Source: Pseudomonas sp. GM78 (lineage in GTDB: Bacteria > Pseudomonadota > Gammaproteobacteria > Pseudomonadales > Pseudomonadaceae). Taken from it: a stretch of DNA of 64,000 nucleotides. The stretch spans positions 1 to 64,000 of the forward strand of contig NZ_AKJF01000021.1 of NCBI RefSeq assembly GCF_000282475.1. The letters run 5' to 3'. The notes beneath the pieces are model-generated. The model was not told the origin of the DNA and ran no database searches. It worked only from the letters and a program-made list of their open reading frames with translations. Position 1 is the stretch's first letter; every line of letters begins with the position of its first letter. Made by a program: the position numbers and the translations under genes. This document shows, piece after piece, positions 43,478-54,586 of the stretch.

Positions 43478-43980
43478 GGCAACGTACCTCTACATGTAGG
43501 GCCGCAACCATTTCGCTACTAAACGAAAGGGTGGCAGCTGTGCGCAAGTTAGTAGACCGGTACGTTGCCAAACCCGGCGCATCCTAAGATGCCATGCGCA
43601 CAACCGCCATCAAATGCAGGCCAATGCCTGACTGGATGACACCTATGCAACCGAAAGCAACATGCCGGGCTACTAAACCCGATCACTGAGGATCAGTGAC
43701 GCGAATCAAGTTACCGGCCGCACTCAGGGCGCACAAGCCGGCGGATTCTGGCGTAGTTGTAGGCAATGCCGCAAGGCGCTGTAGTCTCGCGCAAGCTGGC
43801 ATTTTGAAACAACTCATCACTTCCGTTAAGGCCGTTTATATCCCTGTAGGAGCGAGCATGCTCGCGAAAGACCTGAGTGCGCCGCGGGGTGTCAGGCTTC
43901 CAGCGTTATCGTTAACGACCATCGCGACGGTGCGACGATTCGACATGCTCGCTCCTACAGGGGAAAAAGCCCCAAATTCA
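43478..43980. other. Gene-free stretch with a large BIME
   Basis: 503 bases between the DUF6124-like gene and the YciI-like gene. The right third is the long REP element 43841-43964. The rest has only overlapping short frames without ribosome sites, so I see no gene in it. Confidence 0.5.
43841..43964. repeat. Long BIME with an inner conserved segment
   Basis: tccctgtaggagcgagcatg and its complement ending catgctcgctcctacaggg. The inner segment cggggtgtcaggcttccagc is almost repeated inside 61633-61748, and a 16-base gacggtgcgacgattc is inserted near the right arm, absent at 61633. Confidence 0.88.
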
Positions 43981-44403
43981 TCACTTCTTCCCCAGCCCAA
44001 ACGCTCGCTCTTCCTGCTCGCGCAACTCCGGCGTTAATTCAGCACCGAAATCCTCCAGCTCGAACACCTGGCGAATCTCGATCTCGGGTTCGGTGCCCGG
44101 CATCGGGTTGGGGCAGCGCTTGACCCATTCGATGGCTTCTTCCCTGGACTTCACCTGCCATAGCCAGTAGCCGGCGATGAGTTCCTTGGTTTCGGCGAAG
44201 GGGCCGTCGATCACCGTGCGCTTGTCGCCTGCGAAACGCACGCGGGCGCCTTTGCTGCTGGGGTGCAGGCCTTCGCCGGCGAGGAGGATGCCGGCCTTGG
44301 CCAGTTCTTCGTTGTAGTTGCCCATGGCGGTGAGCAGTTCGGTGCTGGGCATGATGCCGGCTTCAGAGTCCTTGCTGGCCTTGATGATGATCATGAAACG
44401 CAT
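43981..44403 (-). CDS. YciI/DGPF-domain protein
   Basis: A 140-residue protein of the YciI-like family with the diagnostic VIDGPFAETKELIAGYWLWQV segment near residue 64 and the N-terminal MRFMIIIKASKDSEAG strand. Members are small ferredoxin-like-fold proteins of poorly known activity, sometimes linked to sigma-factor loci, which I do not see here. No signal peptide. It reads towards the gene-free stretch, with a BIME just behind its stop; the tpx gene lies divergently 231 bases away. Confidence 0.9.
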   Translation of the reverse strand: MRFMIIIKASKDSEAGIMPSTELLTAMGNYNEELAKAGILLAGEGLHPSSKGARVRFAGDKRTVIDGPFAETKELIAGYWLWQVKSREEAIEWVKRCPNPMPGTEPEIEIRQVFELEDFGAELTPELREQEERAFGLGKK

Positions 44404-44634
44404 GGTGTGGTCTCCGCTGGATGTGGATGCTTCACTTATAGTCGAATGATCTGCGGTTGAATCGACAGCGGTGGGTCAACAAATTTCTGGAGTTCGGTAT
44501 ACGCAGGCACCCGTGCCGGTTTTGTGCACCGACACATGACAATTTGTATCCACCCCATAGGTCACCGGCGCATTTCGTGGTTAACTTCTGCCTCTTCAAA
44601 ATTCTCCACCCCAACGTTCAGAAGGACTCCGTTC

Positions 44635-45135
44635 ATGGCTCAAGTCACTCTTAAAGGCAATCCGGTTCAAGTCAACGGCCAACTGCCTCAAGCCGGTTCC
44701 AAGGCGCCAGCCTTTTCCCTGGTTGCCGGCAATCTGTCCGACGTCACCCTGCAAGACTTTGCCGGCAAGCGCAAAGTGCTGAACATTTTCCCAAGCATCG
44801 ATACTCCGACCTGCGCCACCTCCGTGCGCCAGTTCAACGCCAAGGCGAGCAGCGTCGACAACACCGTGGTGCTGTGCATCTCCGCTGACCTGCCGTTCGC
44901 CCAAGCCCGCTTCTGCGGTGCCGAAGGCCTGGAAAACGTTCAGAACCTGTCTACCCTGCGCGGTGCCGAGTTCATCGAGAACTACGGCGTTGCCATCGCT
45001 GATGGCCCGCTCAAGGGCCTGACCGCCCGTGCCGTGGTGGTTCTGGACGAGAACGACAACGTGCTGCACAGCGAGCTGGTCAAGGAAATCGCTGACGAGC
45101 CAAACTACGAAGCGGCCCTTGCCGTTCTGAAATAA
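44635..45135 (+). CDS. tpx: Thiol peroxidase Tpx
   Basis: A 166-residue atypical 2-Cys peroxiredoxin that reduces hydrogen and lipid hydroperoxides using thioredoxin. The peroxidatic cysteine C60 is in [14 protein letters not shown] and the resolving cysteine C94 in ARFCGAEGL, both at the spacing of E. coli Tpx. AAGGA lies 8 bases before ATG 44635; the longer open frame to 44524 lacks such a site. A good terminator follows at 45155. It is monocistronic and probably periplasmic or cytoplasmic as in other Pseudomonas, but no signal peptide is present here, so cytoplasmic is more likely. Confidence 0.97.
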   Translation: MAQVTLKGNPVQVNGQLPQAGSKAPAFSLVAGNLSDVTLQDFAGKRKVLNIFPSIDTPTCATSVRQFNAKASSVDNTVVLCISADLPFAQARFCGAEGLENVQNLSTLRGAEFIENYGVAIADGPLKGLTARAVVVLDENDNVLHSELVKEIADEPNYEAALAVLK

Positions 45136-45154
45136 GTAAAGCATTACAATTGTT

Positions 45155-45188
45155 AACGGCCTGGCCCTGTCCAGGCCGTTTTCATTTG
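45155..45188 (+). terminator. Rho-independent terminator of tpx
   Basis: aacggcctgg and ccaggccgtt form a ten-base stem with a six-base loop, followed by TTCATTTG, 19 bases after the tpx stop. Confidence 0.88.
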
Positions 45189-45313
45189 TGTTTCAGTGTC
45201 TTGGATAAATCTCCTGTTACGTAAGCCGAAGGTAAATTGCCGGTAAAGGCGCTTTGCTTAAGACCCGCCAGTGCTTATCGTTCAGCCTCATGTAAAACAA
45301 GCCCACGCGCCCA

Positions 45314-46630
45314 ATGGTTGATCACTCAATGCAATCCTCTGCTTCCCGTAGTCCTCGTCGCTGGCTGTTTGGCCTGCTTGTCCTGTTGGTCATCGCTGCC
45401 CTGTGCTGGAAATTCTGTCCCGGCAGCGGTTCGCCGAAAGAGGGCGCGCAGCCGAAAGCCGTGGCCGGCCACACCGGCAGGTCAGGCGGGATGCGGCCAG
45501 GGTTCGGCGGGGCGGCGGGGCCGGTGCCGGTGCGCGTTGCGCCGGCGGTCACGGGAGATTTCCCGCTGTATTACAAGGCGCTGGGCACGGTGACGGCGCT
45601 GAACACCATCAATGTTCGCAGCCGTGTCGGCGGCGAACTGATGAAGATCTATTTCGAGGAAGGGCAGATGGTCAAGGCTGGCGATCTGCTGGCTGAAATC
45701 GACCCGCGCCCTTACCAGAACGCCTTGCTCCAGGCTGAAGGCACCTTGCTGCAGAACCAGGCGCAGTTGAAGAATGCCCAGGTTGACGTCGAGCGTTACA
45801 CCGGCCTCTACCGCGAGGACAGCATCGCCAAACAGACCCTGGACACCGCCGTAGCGCTGGTCGGTCAGTTCCAGGGCACGGTCAAGACCAACCAGGCGGC
45901 GGTCAACGACGCCAAGCTCAATCTCGAATTCACCAAGATCCGCGCCCCCATTACCGGTCGCGTCGGCCTGCGCCAGCTCGATGTTGGCAACCTGGTAGCA
46001 GCCAACGACACCACGGCGCTGGCGATCATCACCCAGACCCAACCGATCAGCGTCGCCTTCACTTTGCCGGAAAACAGCCTTGATGTGGTGCTGGCACGCT
46101 ATCGCAGCGGCGCCAAGCTGCCGGCCGAAGCCTGGGATCGCGGCGATACCAAGCTGCAGGCCACCGGCGTGCTGCAGAGCCTGGACAACCAGATCGACGT
46201 CACCACCGGTACCCTGAAATTCAAGGCACGTTACGAGAACCGCGACCAATCGTTGTTCCCCAACCAGTTCGTCAACGTTCGCCTGCTGGCGGACACCCTC
46301 AAAGGCGTGGTGCTTGCGCCATCGGCGGCGATCCAGTTCGGCACCAACGGCACCTTCGTCTATGCCCTGGACGGCGACAAGAAGGTCAAGATCCGCCAAC
46401 TGAAAATCGGCGCCAGCGACGGCGAAAACACCGTGGTCACCGAAGGCCTGTCCGCCGGGGATCGTGTGGTGCTGGAAGGCACCGACCGCTTGAAGGACGG
46501 CAGCGACGTGGAAGTGGTCAACGACCCGCAGCAAGTGCCGACCAGCCCGGCGGGCCACCTGCAGGGTAAATCGGCGGCCAACGCGCCTGAGCCGGCGACC
46601 ACCGACAAGGCGAAAAAGGGCGGCGCATGA
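45314..46630 (+). CDS. muxA: RND efflux periplasmic adaptor, MuxA/MdtA-like
   Basis: A 438-residue membrane-fusion protein. An N-terminal anchor helix ([18 protein letters not shown], about residues 15-33) leads to the lipoyl/hairpin region: the [24 protein letters not shown] strand pair, then the coiled hairpin, then [22 protein letters not shown] and the beta-barrel. It links the inner-membrane RND pumps to the OpmB channel. No clear ribosome site precedes 45314 or the next ATG at 45329, so the start is open by five codons. The stop overlaps the muxB start by ATGA (46627-46630), so muxABC and opmB are one operon. By order it matches P. aeruginosa MuxABC-OpmB and E. coli MdtABC. Confidence 0.92.
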   Translation: MVDHSMQSSASRSPRRWLFGLLVLLVIAALCWKFCPGSGSPKEGAQPKAVAGHTGRSGGMRPGFGGAAGPVPVRVAPAVTGDFPLYYKALGTVTALNTINVRSRVGGELMKIYFEEGQMVKAGDLLAEIDPRPYQNALLQAEGTLLQNQAQLKNAQVDVERYTGLYREDSIAKQTLDTAVALVGQFQGTVKTNQAAVNDAKLNLEFTKIRAPITGRVGLRQLDVGNLVAANDTTALAIITQTQPISVAFTLPENSLDVVLARYRSGAKLPAEAWDRGDTKLQATGVLQSLDNQIDVTTGTLKFKARYENRDQSLFPNQFVNVRLLADTLKGVVLAPSAAIQFGTNGTFVYALDGDKKVKIRQLKIGASDGENTVVTEGLSAGDRVVLEGTDRLKDGSDVEVVNDPQQVPTSPAGHLQGKSAANAPEPATTDKAKKGGA

Positions 46631-49600
46631 ATCTCTCGCGGCTGTTCATCCTTCGCCCGGTAGCGACCACCCTGAGCATGCTGGCCATTATCCTGGCCGG
46701 CGTGATCGCCTATCGCTTGCTACCGGTGTCGGCCTTGCCTCAGGTCGATTACCCGACCATCCGCGTCATGACCCTGTATCCCGGCGCGAGCCCGGATGTC
46801 ATGACCAGCGCCGTGACCGCGCCACTTGAGCGTCAGTTCGGGCAGATGCCCGGCCTGACCCAGATGGCGTCCACCAGCTCCGGCGGCGCCTCGGTGCTGA
46901 CCCTGCGTTTCAGCCTCGACATCAACATGGACGTCGCCGAACAGCAGGTACAGGCGGCAATCAATGCCGCGACCAACCTGTTGCCCAAGGATTTGCCGGC
47001 ACCGCCGGTGTACAACAAGGTCAACCCGGCCGACACCCCGGTGCTGACCCTGGCCATCACCTCCAAGACCATGCTGTTGCCCAAGCTCAATGACCTGGTC
47101 GACACCCGCATGGCGCAGAAAATCGCCCAGATCAGCGGCGTCGGCATGGTCAGCATCGCCGGTGGCCAGCGCCAAGCCGTGCGGATCAAGGTCAACCCTG
47201 AGGCCCTGGCGGCCAATGGCCTGAACCTTTCGGACGTGCGCACCCTGATCGGCGCGTCCAATGTCAACCAGCCCAAGGGCAACTTCGACGGCCCGACCCG
47301 GGTCTCGATGCTCGATGCCAACGATCAACTGACCTCGCCCAAGGACTACGCCAACCTGATTCTGGCCTACGCCAATGGCGCGCCGTTGCGGCTTAAAGAT
47401 GTGGCGGAAATCGTCGACGGCGCCGAGAACGAGCGCCTGGCGGCCTGGGCCAACGAAAACCAGGCGGTGCTGCTGAACATCCAGCGTCAGCCCGGGGCCA
47501 ACGTCATCGAAGTGGTGGACCGGATCAAGGCCTTGCTGCCGAGCATCACCGACAACCTGCCGGCCGGCCTCGACGTCACGGTGCTGACCGACCGCACCCA
47601 GACCATCCGAGCCTCGGTCACGGACGTACAGCACGAATTGCTGATCGCCATCGCCCTGGTGGTGATGGTTACCTTCCTGTTCCTGCGCCGGGCCAGTGCC
47701 ACGATCATTCCGTCGGTGGCCGTGCCGCTGTCGTTGATCGGCACCTTCGGTGTCATGTACCTCGCGGGCTTTTCGGTCAACAACCTGACCCTGATGGCCC
47801 TGACCATCGCCACCGGCTTCGTGGTGGACGATGCGATCGTGATGCTGGAGAACATTTCCCGGTTCATCGAAGAGGGCGACAGCCCGTTGAACGCGGCGCT
47901 CAAGGGCGCCAAACAGATCGGTTTCACCCTGATCTCCCTGACCCTGTCGCTGATTGCGGTGCTGATCCCTCTGCTGTTCATGGCCGACGTGGTGGGGCGG
48001 CTGTTCCGCGAATTCGCCATCACCCTCGCGGTGGCGATCCTGATTTCCCTGGTGGTGTCCCTGACCCTGACCCCGATGATGTGCGCGCGGCTGCTCAAGC
48101 GTGAACCCAAGGAAGAAGAGCAGGGCCGTTTCTATCGTGCGAGCGGCGCGGCAATTGATTGGATGATCGCGGCTTACGGACGCAAGTTAAAGTGGGTTCT
48201 CAAGCATCAACCGCTGACGCTACTGGTGGCGATCGGTACCCTGGCGTTGACGGTGTTCCTGTACATGGTGGTGCCCAAGGGGTTCTTTCCGGTGCAGGAC
48301 ACCGGGGTGATCCAGGGCATTTCCGAGGCACCGCAGTCGATTTCCTTCGCGGCGATGAGTGAGCGTCAGCAGGAATTGGCCAAGGTGATCCTGGCGGATC
48401 CGGCGGTCGAGAGCCTGTCGTCCTACATCGGCGTCGACGGCGACAACTCGACGCTCAACAGCGGCCGGCTGCTGATCAACCTCAAAGCCCACAACGACCG
48501 CGACCTGAGCGCGACGCAAGTGATCGCGCGCTTGCAGCCGGAGCTGGACAAACTGGTCGGCATTCGCCTGTTCATGCAACCGGTGCAGGACCTGACCATC
48601 GAAGATCGGGTCAGCCGTACGCAATACCAGTTCAGCATGTCGTCACCGGATTCCGAGCTGCTCAGCCTGTGGAGCGGGCGCCTGGTCGAAGCGCTGGCCC
48701 AGCGCCCGGAACTGACCGATGTTGCCAGCGACCTGCAGGACAAAGGCTTGCAGGTCTATCTGGTGATCGATCGCGACGCCGCGTCGCGGGTCGGCGTGTC
48801 GGTGTCGAACATTACCGACGCGCTGTACGACGCCTTCGGTCAGCGGCAGATTTCCACCATCTACACCCAGGCCAGCCAGTACCGCGTGGTGCTGCAATCG
48901 CAGTCCGGCGAGAAGATCGGTCCGCAGGCGCTGGACCAGATCCACGTCAAGACCACCGATGGCGGGCAAGTGCGCCTGTCCAGCCTTGCGCATATCGAAG
49001 AGCGCCAGGCGCAACTGGCGATCACCCACATCGGCCAGTTTCCGGCGGTGATGATGTCGTTCAACCTGGCGCCCGGCGTGGCGCTGGGGCATGCGGTAGA
49101 GATCATCGAGCAGGTGCAGCAGGACATCGGCATGCCAATTGGCGTGCAGACCCAGTTCCAGGGCGCGGCCGAAGCGTTCCAGGCGTCGCTGTCGAGCACC
49201 TTGCTGCTGATCCTGGCGGCGGTGGTGACCATGTACATCGTGCTGGGCGTGCTCTACGAGAGCTACATCCACCCGATCACCATTCTGTCGACCTTGCCCT
49301 CGGCGGCGGTCGGCGCCTTGCTGGCGTTGATCCTCAGTGGAAATGACCTGGGGATGATCGCGATCATCGGCATCATCCTGCTGATCGGCATCGTGAAGAA
49401 GAACGCGATCATGATGATCGACTTCGCCCTCGACGCCGAACGCAACCAGGGCGTGGACCCGGAGACGGCGATCTATCAGGCGGCACTGTTGCGTTTCCGG
49501 CCGATCCTGATGACCACCCTGGCGGCCCTGTTCGGCGCGGTGCCGTTGATGCTGGCCACCGGTTCCGGTGCGGAGTTGCGTCAACCGCTGGGCCTGGTGA

Positions 49601-49731
49601 TGGTCGGCGGCCTGCTGTTGAGCCAGGTTTTGACCTTGTTCACCACGCCGGTGATCTACCTGTACTTCGACCGTCTCGGTCGACGCTGGGGTCGCAAGCC
49701 TGAACCAGCGGACGCGGTAGAGCAGCCATGA
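46627..49731 (+). CDS. muxB: RND efflux pump subunit, MuxB/MdtB-like
   Basis: A 1034-residue resistance-nodulation-division transporter with 12 membrane helices and two large periplasmic loops. The proton-relay aspartates are in [18 protein letters not shown] of TM4, and the family start [15 protein letters not shown] and [14 protein letters not shown]-type docking loops are visible. With MuxC it forms a heteromeric pump energised by the proton gradient. Start and stop overlap muxA and muxC by four bases each. Substrates in the characterised systems include novobiocin, bile-like compounds and some antibiotics; this copy is inferred to be similar. Confidence 0.94.
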   Translation: MNLSRLFILRPVATTLSMLAIILAGVIAYRLLPVSALPQVDYPTIRVMTLYPGASPDVMTSAVTAPLERQFGQMPGLTQMASTSSGGASVLTLRFSLDINMDVAEQQVQAAINAATNLLPKDLPAPPVYNKVNPADTPVLTLAITSKTMLLPKLNDLVDTRMAQKIAQISGVGMVSIAGGQRQAVRIKVNPEALAANGLNLSDVRTLIGASNVNQPKGNFDGPTRVSMLDANDQLTSPKDYANLILAYANGAPLRLKDVAEIVDGAENERLAAWANENQAVLLNIQRQPGANVIEVVDRIKALLPSITDNLPAGLDVTVLTDRTQTIRASVTDVQHELLIAIALVVMVTFLFLRRASATIIPSVAVPLSLIGTFGVMYLAGFSVNNLTLMALTIATGFVVDDAIVMLENISRFIEEGDSPLNAALKGAKQIGFTLISLTLSLIAVLIPLLFMADVVGRLFREFAITLAVAILISLVVSLTLTPMMCARLLKREPKEEEQGRFYRASGAAIDWMIAAYGRKLKWVLKHQPLTLLVAIGTLALTVFLYMVVPKGFFPVQDTGVIQGISEAPQSISFAAMSERQQELAKVILADPAVESLSSYIGVDGDNSTLNSGRLLINLKAHNDRDLSATQVIARLQPELDKLVGIRLFMQPVQDLTIEDRVSRTQYQFSMSSPDSELLSLWSGRLVEALAQRPELTDVASDLQDKGLQVYLVIDRDAASRVGVSVSNITDALYDAFGQRQISTIYTQASQYRVVLQSQSGEKIGPQALDQIHVKTTDGGQVRLSSLAHIEERQAQLAITHIGQFPAVMMSFNLAPGVALGHAVEIIEQVQQDIGMPIGVQTQFQGAAEAFQASLSSTLLLILAAVVTMYIVLGVLYESYIHPITILSTLPSAAVGALLALILSGNDLGMIAIIGIILLIGIVKKNAIMMIDFALDAERNQGVDPETAIYQAALLRFRPILMTTLAALFGAVPLMLATGSGAELRQPLGLVMVGGLLLSQVLTLFTTPVIYLYFDRLGRRWGRKPEPADAVEQP

Positions 49732-52700
49732 ACCTGTCGGGACCTTTCATCAAGCGCCCGGTTGCGACCATGCTGCTGAGCCTGGCGATCATGTTACTGG
49801 GCGGGGTCAGCTTCGGCCTGTTGCCGGTGTCACCGCTGCCGCAAATGGACTTCCCGGTGATCGTGGTGCAGGCCAGTCTGCCCGGCGCCAGCCCCGAGGT
49901 CATGGCGTCGACGGTGGCTACACCGCTTGAGCGTTCCTTCGGCGCCATCGCCGGGGTCAACACCATGAGCAGCCGCTCCAGCCAGGGCTCGACCCGGGTC
50001 ATTCTGCAATTCGACCTGGACCGCGACATCAACGGCGCGGCGCGGGAAGTGCAGGCGGCGATCAATGCCTCGCGCAACCTGCTGCCCAGCGGCATGCGCA
50101 GCATGCCGACCTACAAGAAGGTCAACCCGTCCCAGGCGCCGATCATGGTGCTGTCGCTGACCTCGGACGTGCTGGAAAAAGGCCAGCTCTATGACCTGGC
50201 CTCGACCATCCTGTCCCAGAGCCTGTCGCAGGTGCAGGGCGTGGGCGAAGTACAGATCGGCGGCAGCTCCCTGCCGGCGGTGCGCATCGAACTCGAACCC
50301 CAGGCGCTCAACCAGTACGGCGTGGCCCTGGACGATGTGCGCAACACCATTGCCAATGCCAACGTGCGCCGGCCCAAGGGCTCGGTCGAAGACGATCAGC
50401 GCCTGTGGCAGGTGCAAGCCAACGATCAACTGGAAAAGGCCAAGGACTACGAGTCGCTGATCATTCACTACGCGGACGGCGCAGCCCTGCGCCTGAAGGA
50501 TGTGGCCAAGGTCAGCGATGGCGTCGAGGACCGCTACAACAGCGGTTTCTTCAACAACGATTCGGCGGTACTGCTGGTGATCAACCGCCAGGCCGGCGCC
50601 AACATCATCGAGACGGTCAACGAGATCAAGGCCCAATTGCCAGCGTTGCAGGCTGTGCTGCCGGCCAGCGTCAAGCTGAACCTGGCCATGGACCGCTCGC
50701 CGGTGATCAAGGCCACGCTGCACGAAGCGGAAATGACCCTGCTGATCGCCGTGGCGCTGGTGATCCTGGTGGTGTTCCTGTTCCTCGGTAACTTCCGTGC
50801 GTCGCTGATCCCGACCCTGGCGGTGCCGGTGTCGCTGGTTGGCACCTTTGCCGTGATGTACCTATACGGGTTCTCGCTGAACAACCTGTCGCTGATGGCC
50901 TTGATCCTGGCCACCGGGCTGGTGGTGGATGATGCCATCGTGGTGCTGGAGAACATTTCCCGGCACATCGACGCGGGTGTGCGGCCGATGAAGGCCGCGT
51001 ACCTCGGTGCCCAGGAAGTCGGCTTCACCTTGCTGTCGATGAACGCGTCGCTGGTGGCGGTGTTCCTGTCGATCCTGTTCATGGGCGGGATCATCGAGAG
51101 CCTGTTCCGCGAATTTTCCATCACCCTGGCGGCGTCCATCTTGGTGTCGCTGGTGGTCTCGCTGACCTTGACGCCGATGCTCTGTGCCCGCTGGCTCAAG
51201 CCACACACACCAGGCCAGGAAAACCGCCTGCAACGCTGGAGTCAGCGGGCCAACGAATGGATGGTCGGCAAGTACGCCACCAGCCTCGATTGGGTGCTGC
51301 GTCACCGGCGCCTGACGCTGTTCAGTCTTTTCGTGACAATTGGCGTGAATATCGCGCTGTATATCGTTGTTCCTAAAGTATTTCTTCCGCAGCAAGACAC
51401 TGGGCAACTGATCGGTTTCGTGCGGGGCGATGACGGTTTGTCGTTCAGTGTGATGCAACCGAAAATGGAGGCCTTCCGCCGCGCCGTGCTCAAGGACGAC
51501 GCCGTGGAAAGCGTCGCCGGCTTCATTGGTGGCAGCAACGGCACCAACAACGCGTTCATGCTGGTACGCCTCAAGCCGATCAAGGAGCGCAACCTCTCCG
51601 CGCAAAAGGTCATCGAACGCCTGCGCAAGGAAATGCCCAAGGTCGCCGGCGCGCAGCTGATGCTGATGGCCGACCAGGACCTGCAGTTTGGCGGCGGTCG
51701 CGAACAGACCTCGTCGCAGTATTCCTACATCCTGCAAAGCGGTGACCTGGGCGCGCTACGCGAGTGGTATCCGAAAGTGGTGACCGCGCTCAAGGCGCTG
51801 CCGGAATTGACCGCGATCGATGCCCGCGAAGGCCGGGGCGCCCAGCAGGTGACGCTGATCGTCGACCGCGACCAGGCCAAGCGCCTGGGCGTGGACATGG
51901 ACATGGTCACGGCGGTGCTCAACAACGCCTACGCCCAGCGGCAGATTTCGACCATCTACGACAGCCTCAACCAGTATCAGGTGGTGATGGAGGTCAATCC
52001 CAAGTACGCCCAGGACCCGATCACGCTCAAGCAGGTGCAGGTGATCACCGCGGACGGCGCGCGGATTCCGCTGTCGACCATCGCCCATTACGAGAACAGC
52101 CTGGCAGACGATCGGGTCAGCCATGAAGGCCAGTTCGCCTCGGAAAGCATTGCCTTCGACATGGCCGAAGGCGTGACCGTGGAGCAGGGCAGTGCCGCCA
52201 TCGAGCGGGCGATTGCCTCGGTGGGCCTGCCGGAAGAGGTCATCGCGAAAATGGCCGGCACCGCCGATGCCTTCGCCGCGACCCAGAAAAGCCAGCCGTG
52301 GATGATCCTCGGTGCGCTGGTGGCGGTGTACCTGGTGCTGGGCGTGCTGTATGAAAGCTACATTCATCCGCTGACCATTCTTTCGACCTTGCCTTCGGCG
52401 GGGGTCGGCGCGTTGCTGTCGATCTATGCCCTGGGCGGTGAGTTCAGCCTGATCTCGTTGCTCGGTTTGTTCCTGCTGATCGGTGTGGTGAAGAAAAACG
52501 CCATCCTGATGATCGACCTGGCGTTGCAGCTCGAGCGCCATCAGGGCATGGCGCCGCTGGAATCGATTCGCAACGCCTGCCTGCAACGTTTGCGGCCGAT
52601 CCTGATGACCACCCTGGCGGCGATCCTTGGCGCCTTGCCGCTATTGCTGAGCCGTGCTGAAGGCGCGGAAATGCGCCAGCCGCTGGGCCTGACCATCATC

Positions 52701-52835
52701 GGCGGGCTGATCTTCAGCCAGGTGCTGACCCTTTACACCACCCCGGTGGTTTACCTCTATCTCGACAAACTGCGCCATCGCTTCAACCATTGGCGTGGGG
52801 TGCGTACCGACGTTGCTCTGGAAACTCCGCTATGA
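49728..52835 (+). CDS. muxC: RND efflux pump subunit, MuxC/MdtC-like
   Basis: A 1035-residue RND transporter, paralogue of MuxB (both start NLS-x-x-FI-x-RPVAT). Proton-relay aspartates in [19 protein letters not shown] are intact, and the length and helix pattern are typical. It carries the fused second helical bundle with [20 protein letters not shown]. MuxB and MuxC probably assemble together, as MdtB and MdtC do. The gene overlaps muxB at the start and opmB at the end. No frameshift is visible. Confidence 0.94.
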   Translation: MNLSGPFIKRPVATMLLSLAIMLLGGVSFGLLPVSPLPQMDFPVIVVQASLPGASPEVMASTVATPLERSFGAIAGVNTMSSRSSQGSTRVILQFDLDRDINGAAREVQAAINASRNLLPSGMRSMPTYKKVNPSQAPIMVLSLTSDVLEKGQLYDLASTILSQSLSQVQGVGEVQIGGSSLPAVRIELEPQALNQYGVALDDVRNTIANANVRRPKGSVEDDQRLWQVQANDQLEKAKDYESLIIHYADGAALRLKDVAKVSDGVEDRYNSGFFNNDSAVLLVINRQAGANIIETVNEIKAQLPALQAVLPASVKLNLAMDRSPVIKATLHEAEMTLLIAVALVILVVFLFLGNFRASLIPTLAVPVSLVGTFAVMYLYGFSLNNLSLMALILATGLVVDDAIVVLENISRHIDAGVRPMKAAYLGAQEVGFTLLSMNASLVAVFLSILFMGGIIESLFREFSITLAASILVSLVVSLTLTPMLCARWLKPHTPGQENRLQRWSQRANEWMVGKYATSLDWVLRHRRLTLFSLFVTIGVNIALYIVVPKVFLPQQDTGQLIGFVRGDDGLSFSVMQPKMEAFRRAVLKDDAVESVAGFIGGSNGTNNAFMLVRLKPIKERNLSAQKVIERLRKEMPKVAGAQLMLMADQDLQFGGGREQTSSQYSYILQSGDLGALREWYPKVVTALKALPELTAIDAREGRGAQQVTLIVDRDQAKRLGVDMDMVTAVLNNAYAQRQISTIYDSLNQYQVVMEVNPKYAQDPITLKQVQVITADGARIPLSTIAHYENSLADDRVSHEGQFASESIAFDMAEGVTVEQGSAAIERAIASVGLPEEVIAKMAGTADAFAATQKSQPWMILGALVAVYLVLGVLYESYIHPLTILSTLPSAGVGALLSIYALGGEFSLISLLGLFLLIGVVKKNAILMIDLALQLERHQGMAPLESIRNACLQRLRPILMTTLAAILGALPLLLSRAEGAEMRQPLGLTIIGGLIFSQVLTLYTTPVVYLYLDKLRHRFNHWRGVRTDVALETPL

Positions 52836-54319
52836 CTGACCGTTCGCTGTTCAACCTGGCTACACCGCTGATTACCGCCCGAGGGTCGCGGTTGCTGAGC
52901 CTGTCGCTGTGCGTGGCGATGCTCAGTGCCTGCGCCGTCGGCCCGGATTACCAGCGCCCGCAAACCGCAGACCCTGCGCAGTACAAGGAAGCGGCCGGCT
53001 GGACCCAGGCCAATCCGAGCGATTCCCTCGCCCGCGGTGCGTGGTGGGAGCTGTACGGCGACCGGCAACTCAATGGCCTGATCGAGCAACTCAACAGCGC
53101 CAACCAGACCGTTGCCCAGTCTGAAGCCCAGTACCGCCAGGCCCAAGCCTTGGTGCGCAGCGCCCGGGGTGCGTTTTTTCCGACGGTGGACCTGAGCCTG
53201 GGGAAAAACCGCTCCAGCCAGGGCACCGGCAGCAGCAGTTCCAGCCTGACCAGTTCGTCCAGTGGTATTCGTGACACCTACACCGCCCAGGCCGGGGTCA
53301 GTTGGGAGGCCGATGTCTGGGGCAAACTGCGCCGCGGCCTCGAAGCCGACACCGCCAATGCCCAGGCGAGTTTTGCCGATCTGGCGGCGATGCGCCTGAG
53401 CCAGCAGTCGGAGCTGGTGCAGAACTACCTGCAATTGCGCGTGATGGACGAGCAGAAACGCTTGCTGGAAGCGACCGTCGCGGCTTACCAGCGTTCGCTG
53501 AAAATGACTGAAAACCAGTACCGTGCCGGGGTTTCCGGCAAGGACGCGGTGGCCCAGGCCCAGACGCAACTCAAGGGCACCGAGGCGGATATGGTCGACC
53601 TGATCTGGCAGCGTGCCCAACTGGAAAACGCCATCGCCGTGCTGATCGGCCTGCCGCCGGCCGAATTCAGCCTGGCGGAAACCCAGAGCATCCCTGCCTT
53701 GCCTGATGTGCCACTGAGCCTGCCTTCGCAACTGCTGGAACGCCGACCGGACATCGCCTCGGCGGAACGCTCGGTCATCGCCGCGAACGCCAACATCGGC
53801 GTGGCCAAGGCCGCTTATTACCCGGACCTGACCCTGAACCTGAACGGCGGCTACAGCAGCAGCACGTCGAAAGACTTGTTCAGCCTGCCGAACCGCTTCT
53901 GGTCGGTCGGCCCGCAACTGGGCATGACCTTGTTCGACGGCGGTCAGCGGTCGGCGGAAGTGGACCGCAGCGAAGCGGCTTACGACGAAACCGTGGCCAA
54001 ATACCGTCAGACCGTACTCGACGGTTTCCGCGAGGTGGAGAACTTTCTGGTCCAGCTCAAGGTGCTGCAGGACGAAGCCGTGGTGCGCCAACAGGCGCTG
54101 GACGCGGCCCGCGAATCGTTGCGCCTGACCGAGAACCAGTACAAGGCGGGGGTGATCGCCTACCTCGATGTGGTGGTGGTCCAGGCCGCGGCATTGAACA
54201 ATGAACGCAGTACCCTCGACCTGTTGCAGAGCCGCCTGATCGCCAGTGTCCAGTTGATTGCGGCGCTGGGTGGCGGCTGGGACGGGCAGCTAACCCCTGA
54301 TCAACGTGCCTCATTGTAG
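52832..54319 (+). CDS. opmB: Outer-membrane efflux lipoprotein, OpmB-like
   Basis: A 495-residue TolC/OprM-family outer-membrane factor. The lipobox AMLSACAVGPDYQRP marks a lipoprotein (lipidated Cys near residue 35). The two-fold repeat of the family appears in LNGLIEQLNSANQTVAQSEAQYRQA and later ANIGVAKAAYYPDLTLNLNGGYS. It gives the outer-membrane exit for MuxABC. ATG 52832 overlaps the muxC stop (ATGA); the longer frame from 52790 is a shadow of muxC. A BIME follows directly and may end the transcript. Confidence 0.92.
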   Translation: MTDRSLFNLATPLITARGSRLLSLSLCVAMLSACAVGPDYQRPQTADPAQYKEAAGWTQANPSDSLARGAWWELYGDRQLNGLIEQLNSANQTVAQSEAQYRQAQALVRSARGAFFPTVDLSLGKNRSSQGTGSSSSSLTSSSSGIRDTYTAQAGVSWEADVWGKLRRGLEADTANAQASFADLAAMRLSQQSELVQNYLQLRVMDEQKRLLEATVAAYQRSLKMTENQYRAGVSGKDAVAQAQTQLKGTEADMVDLIWQRAQLENAIAVLIGLPPAEFSLAETQSIPALPDVPLSLPSQLLERRPDIASAERSVIAANANIGVAKAAYYPDLTLNLNGGYSSSTSKDLFSLPNRFWSVGPQLGMTLFDGGQRSAEVDRSEAAYDETVAKYRQTVLDGFREVENFLVQLKVLQDEAVVRQQALDAARESLRLTENQYKAGVIAYLDVVVVQAAALNNERSTLDLLQSRLIASVQLIAALGGGWDGQLTPDQRASL

Positions 54320-54416
54320 GAGCGAGCCTGCTCGCGATGGACGTCAACGATAACGCGGATTGTCTGGATGCCCGCGTCATCGTTGACGACCATCGCGAGC
54401 GGGCTCGCTCCTACAG
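54314..54416. repeat. BIME with nested second dyad
   Basis: ttgtaggagcgagcctgctc and its complement form the outer arms. Inside, gtcaacgataacgcg and cgcgtcatcgttgac make a second dyad around a short loop, so the element can fold as a long nested hairpin. It overlaps the last bases of opmB. Confidence 0.9.
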
Positions 54417-54586
54417 GTTCAGATTCGCTTTGATAGAGTTAATGTAAAACCTTAAAACAAGCGTTTCATCGCCTTGCTGGCATTTTGCTCATTTTGTGAG
54501 TGCGTTCTCATTTGGAATCAGTACAATCGGCCGGATTTACACCTCCGAGAATGGAAGCAGTACGGGGGTGATTGCGAGACACTTCC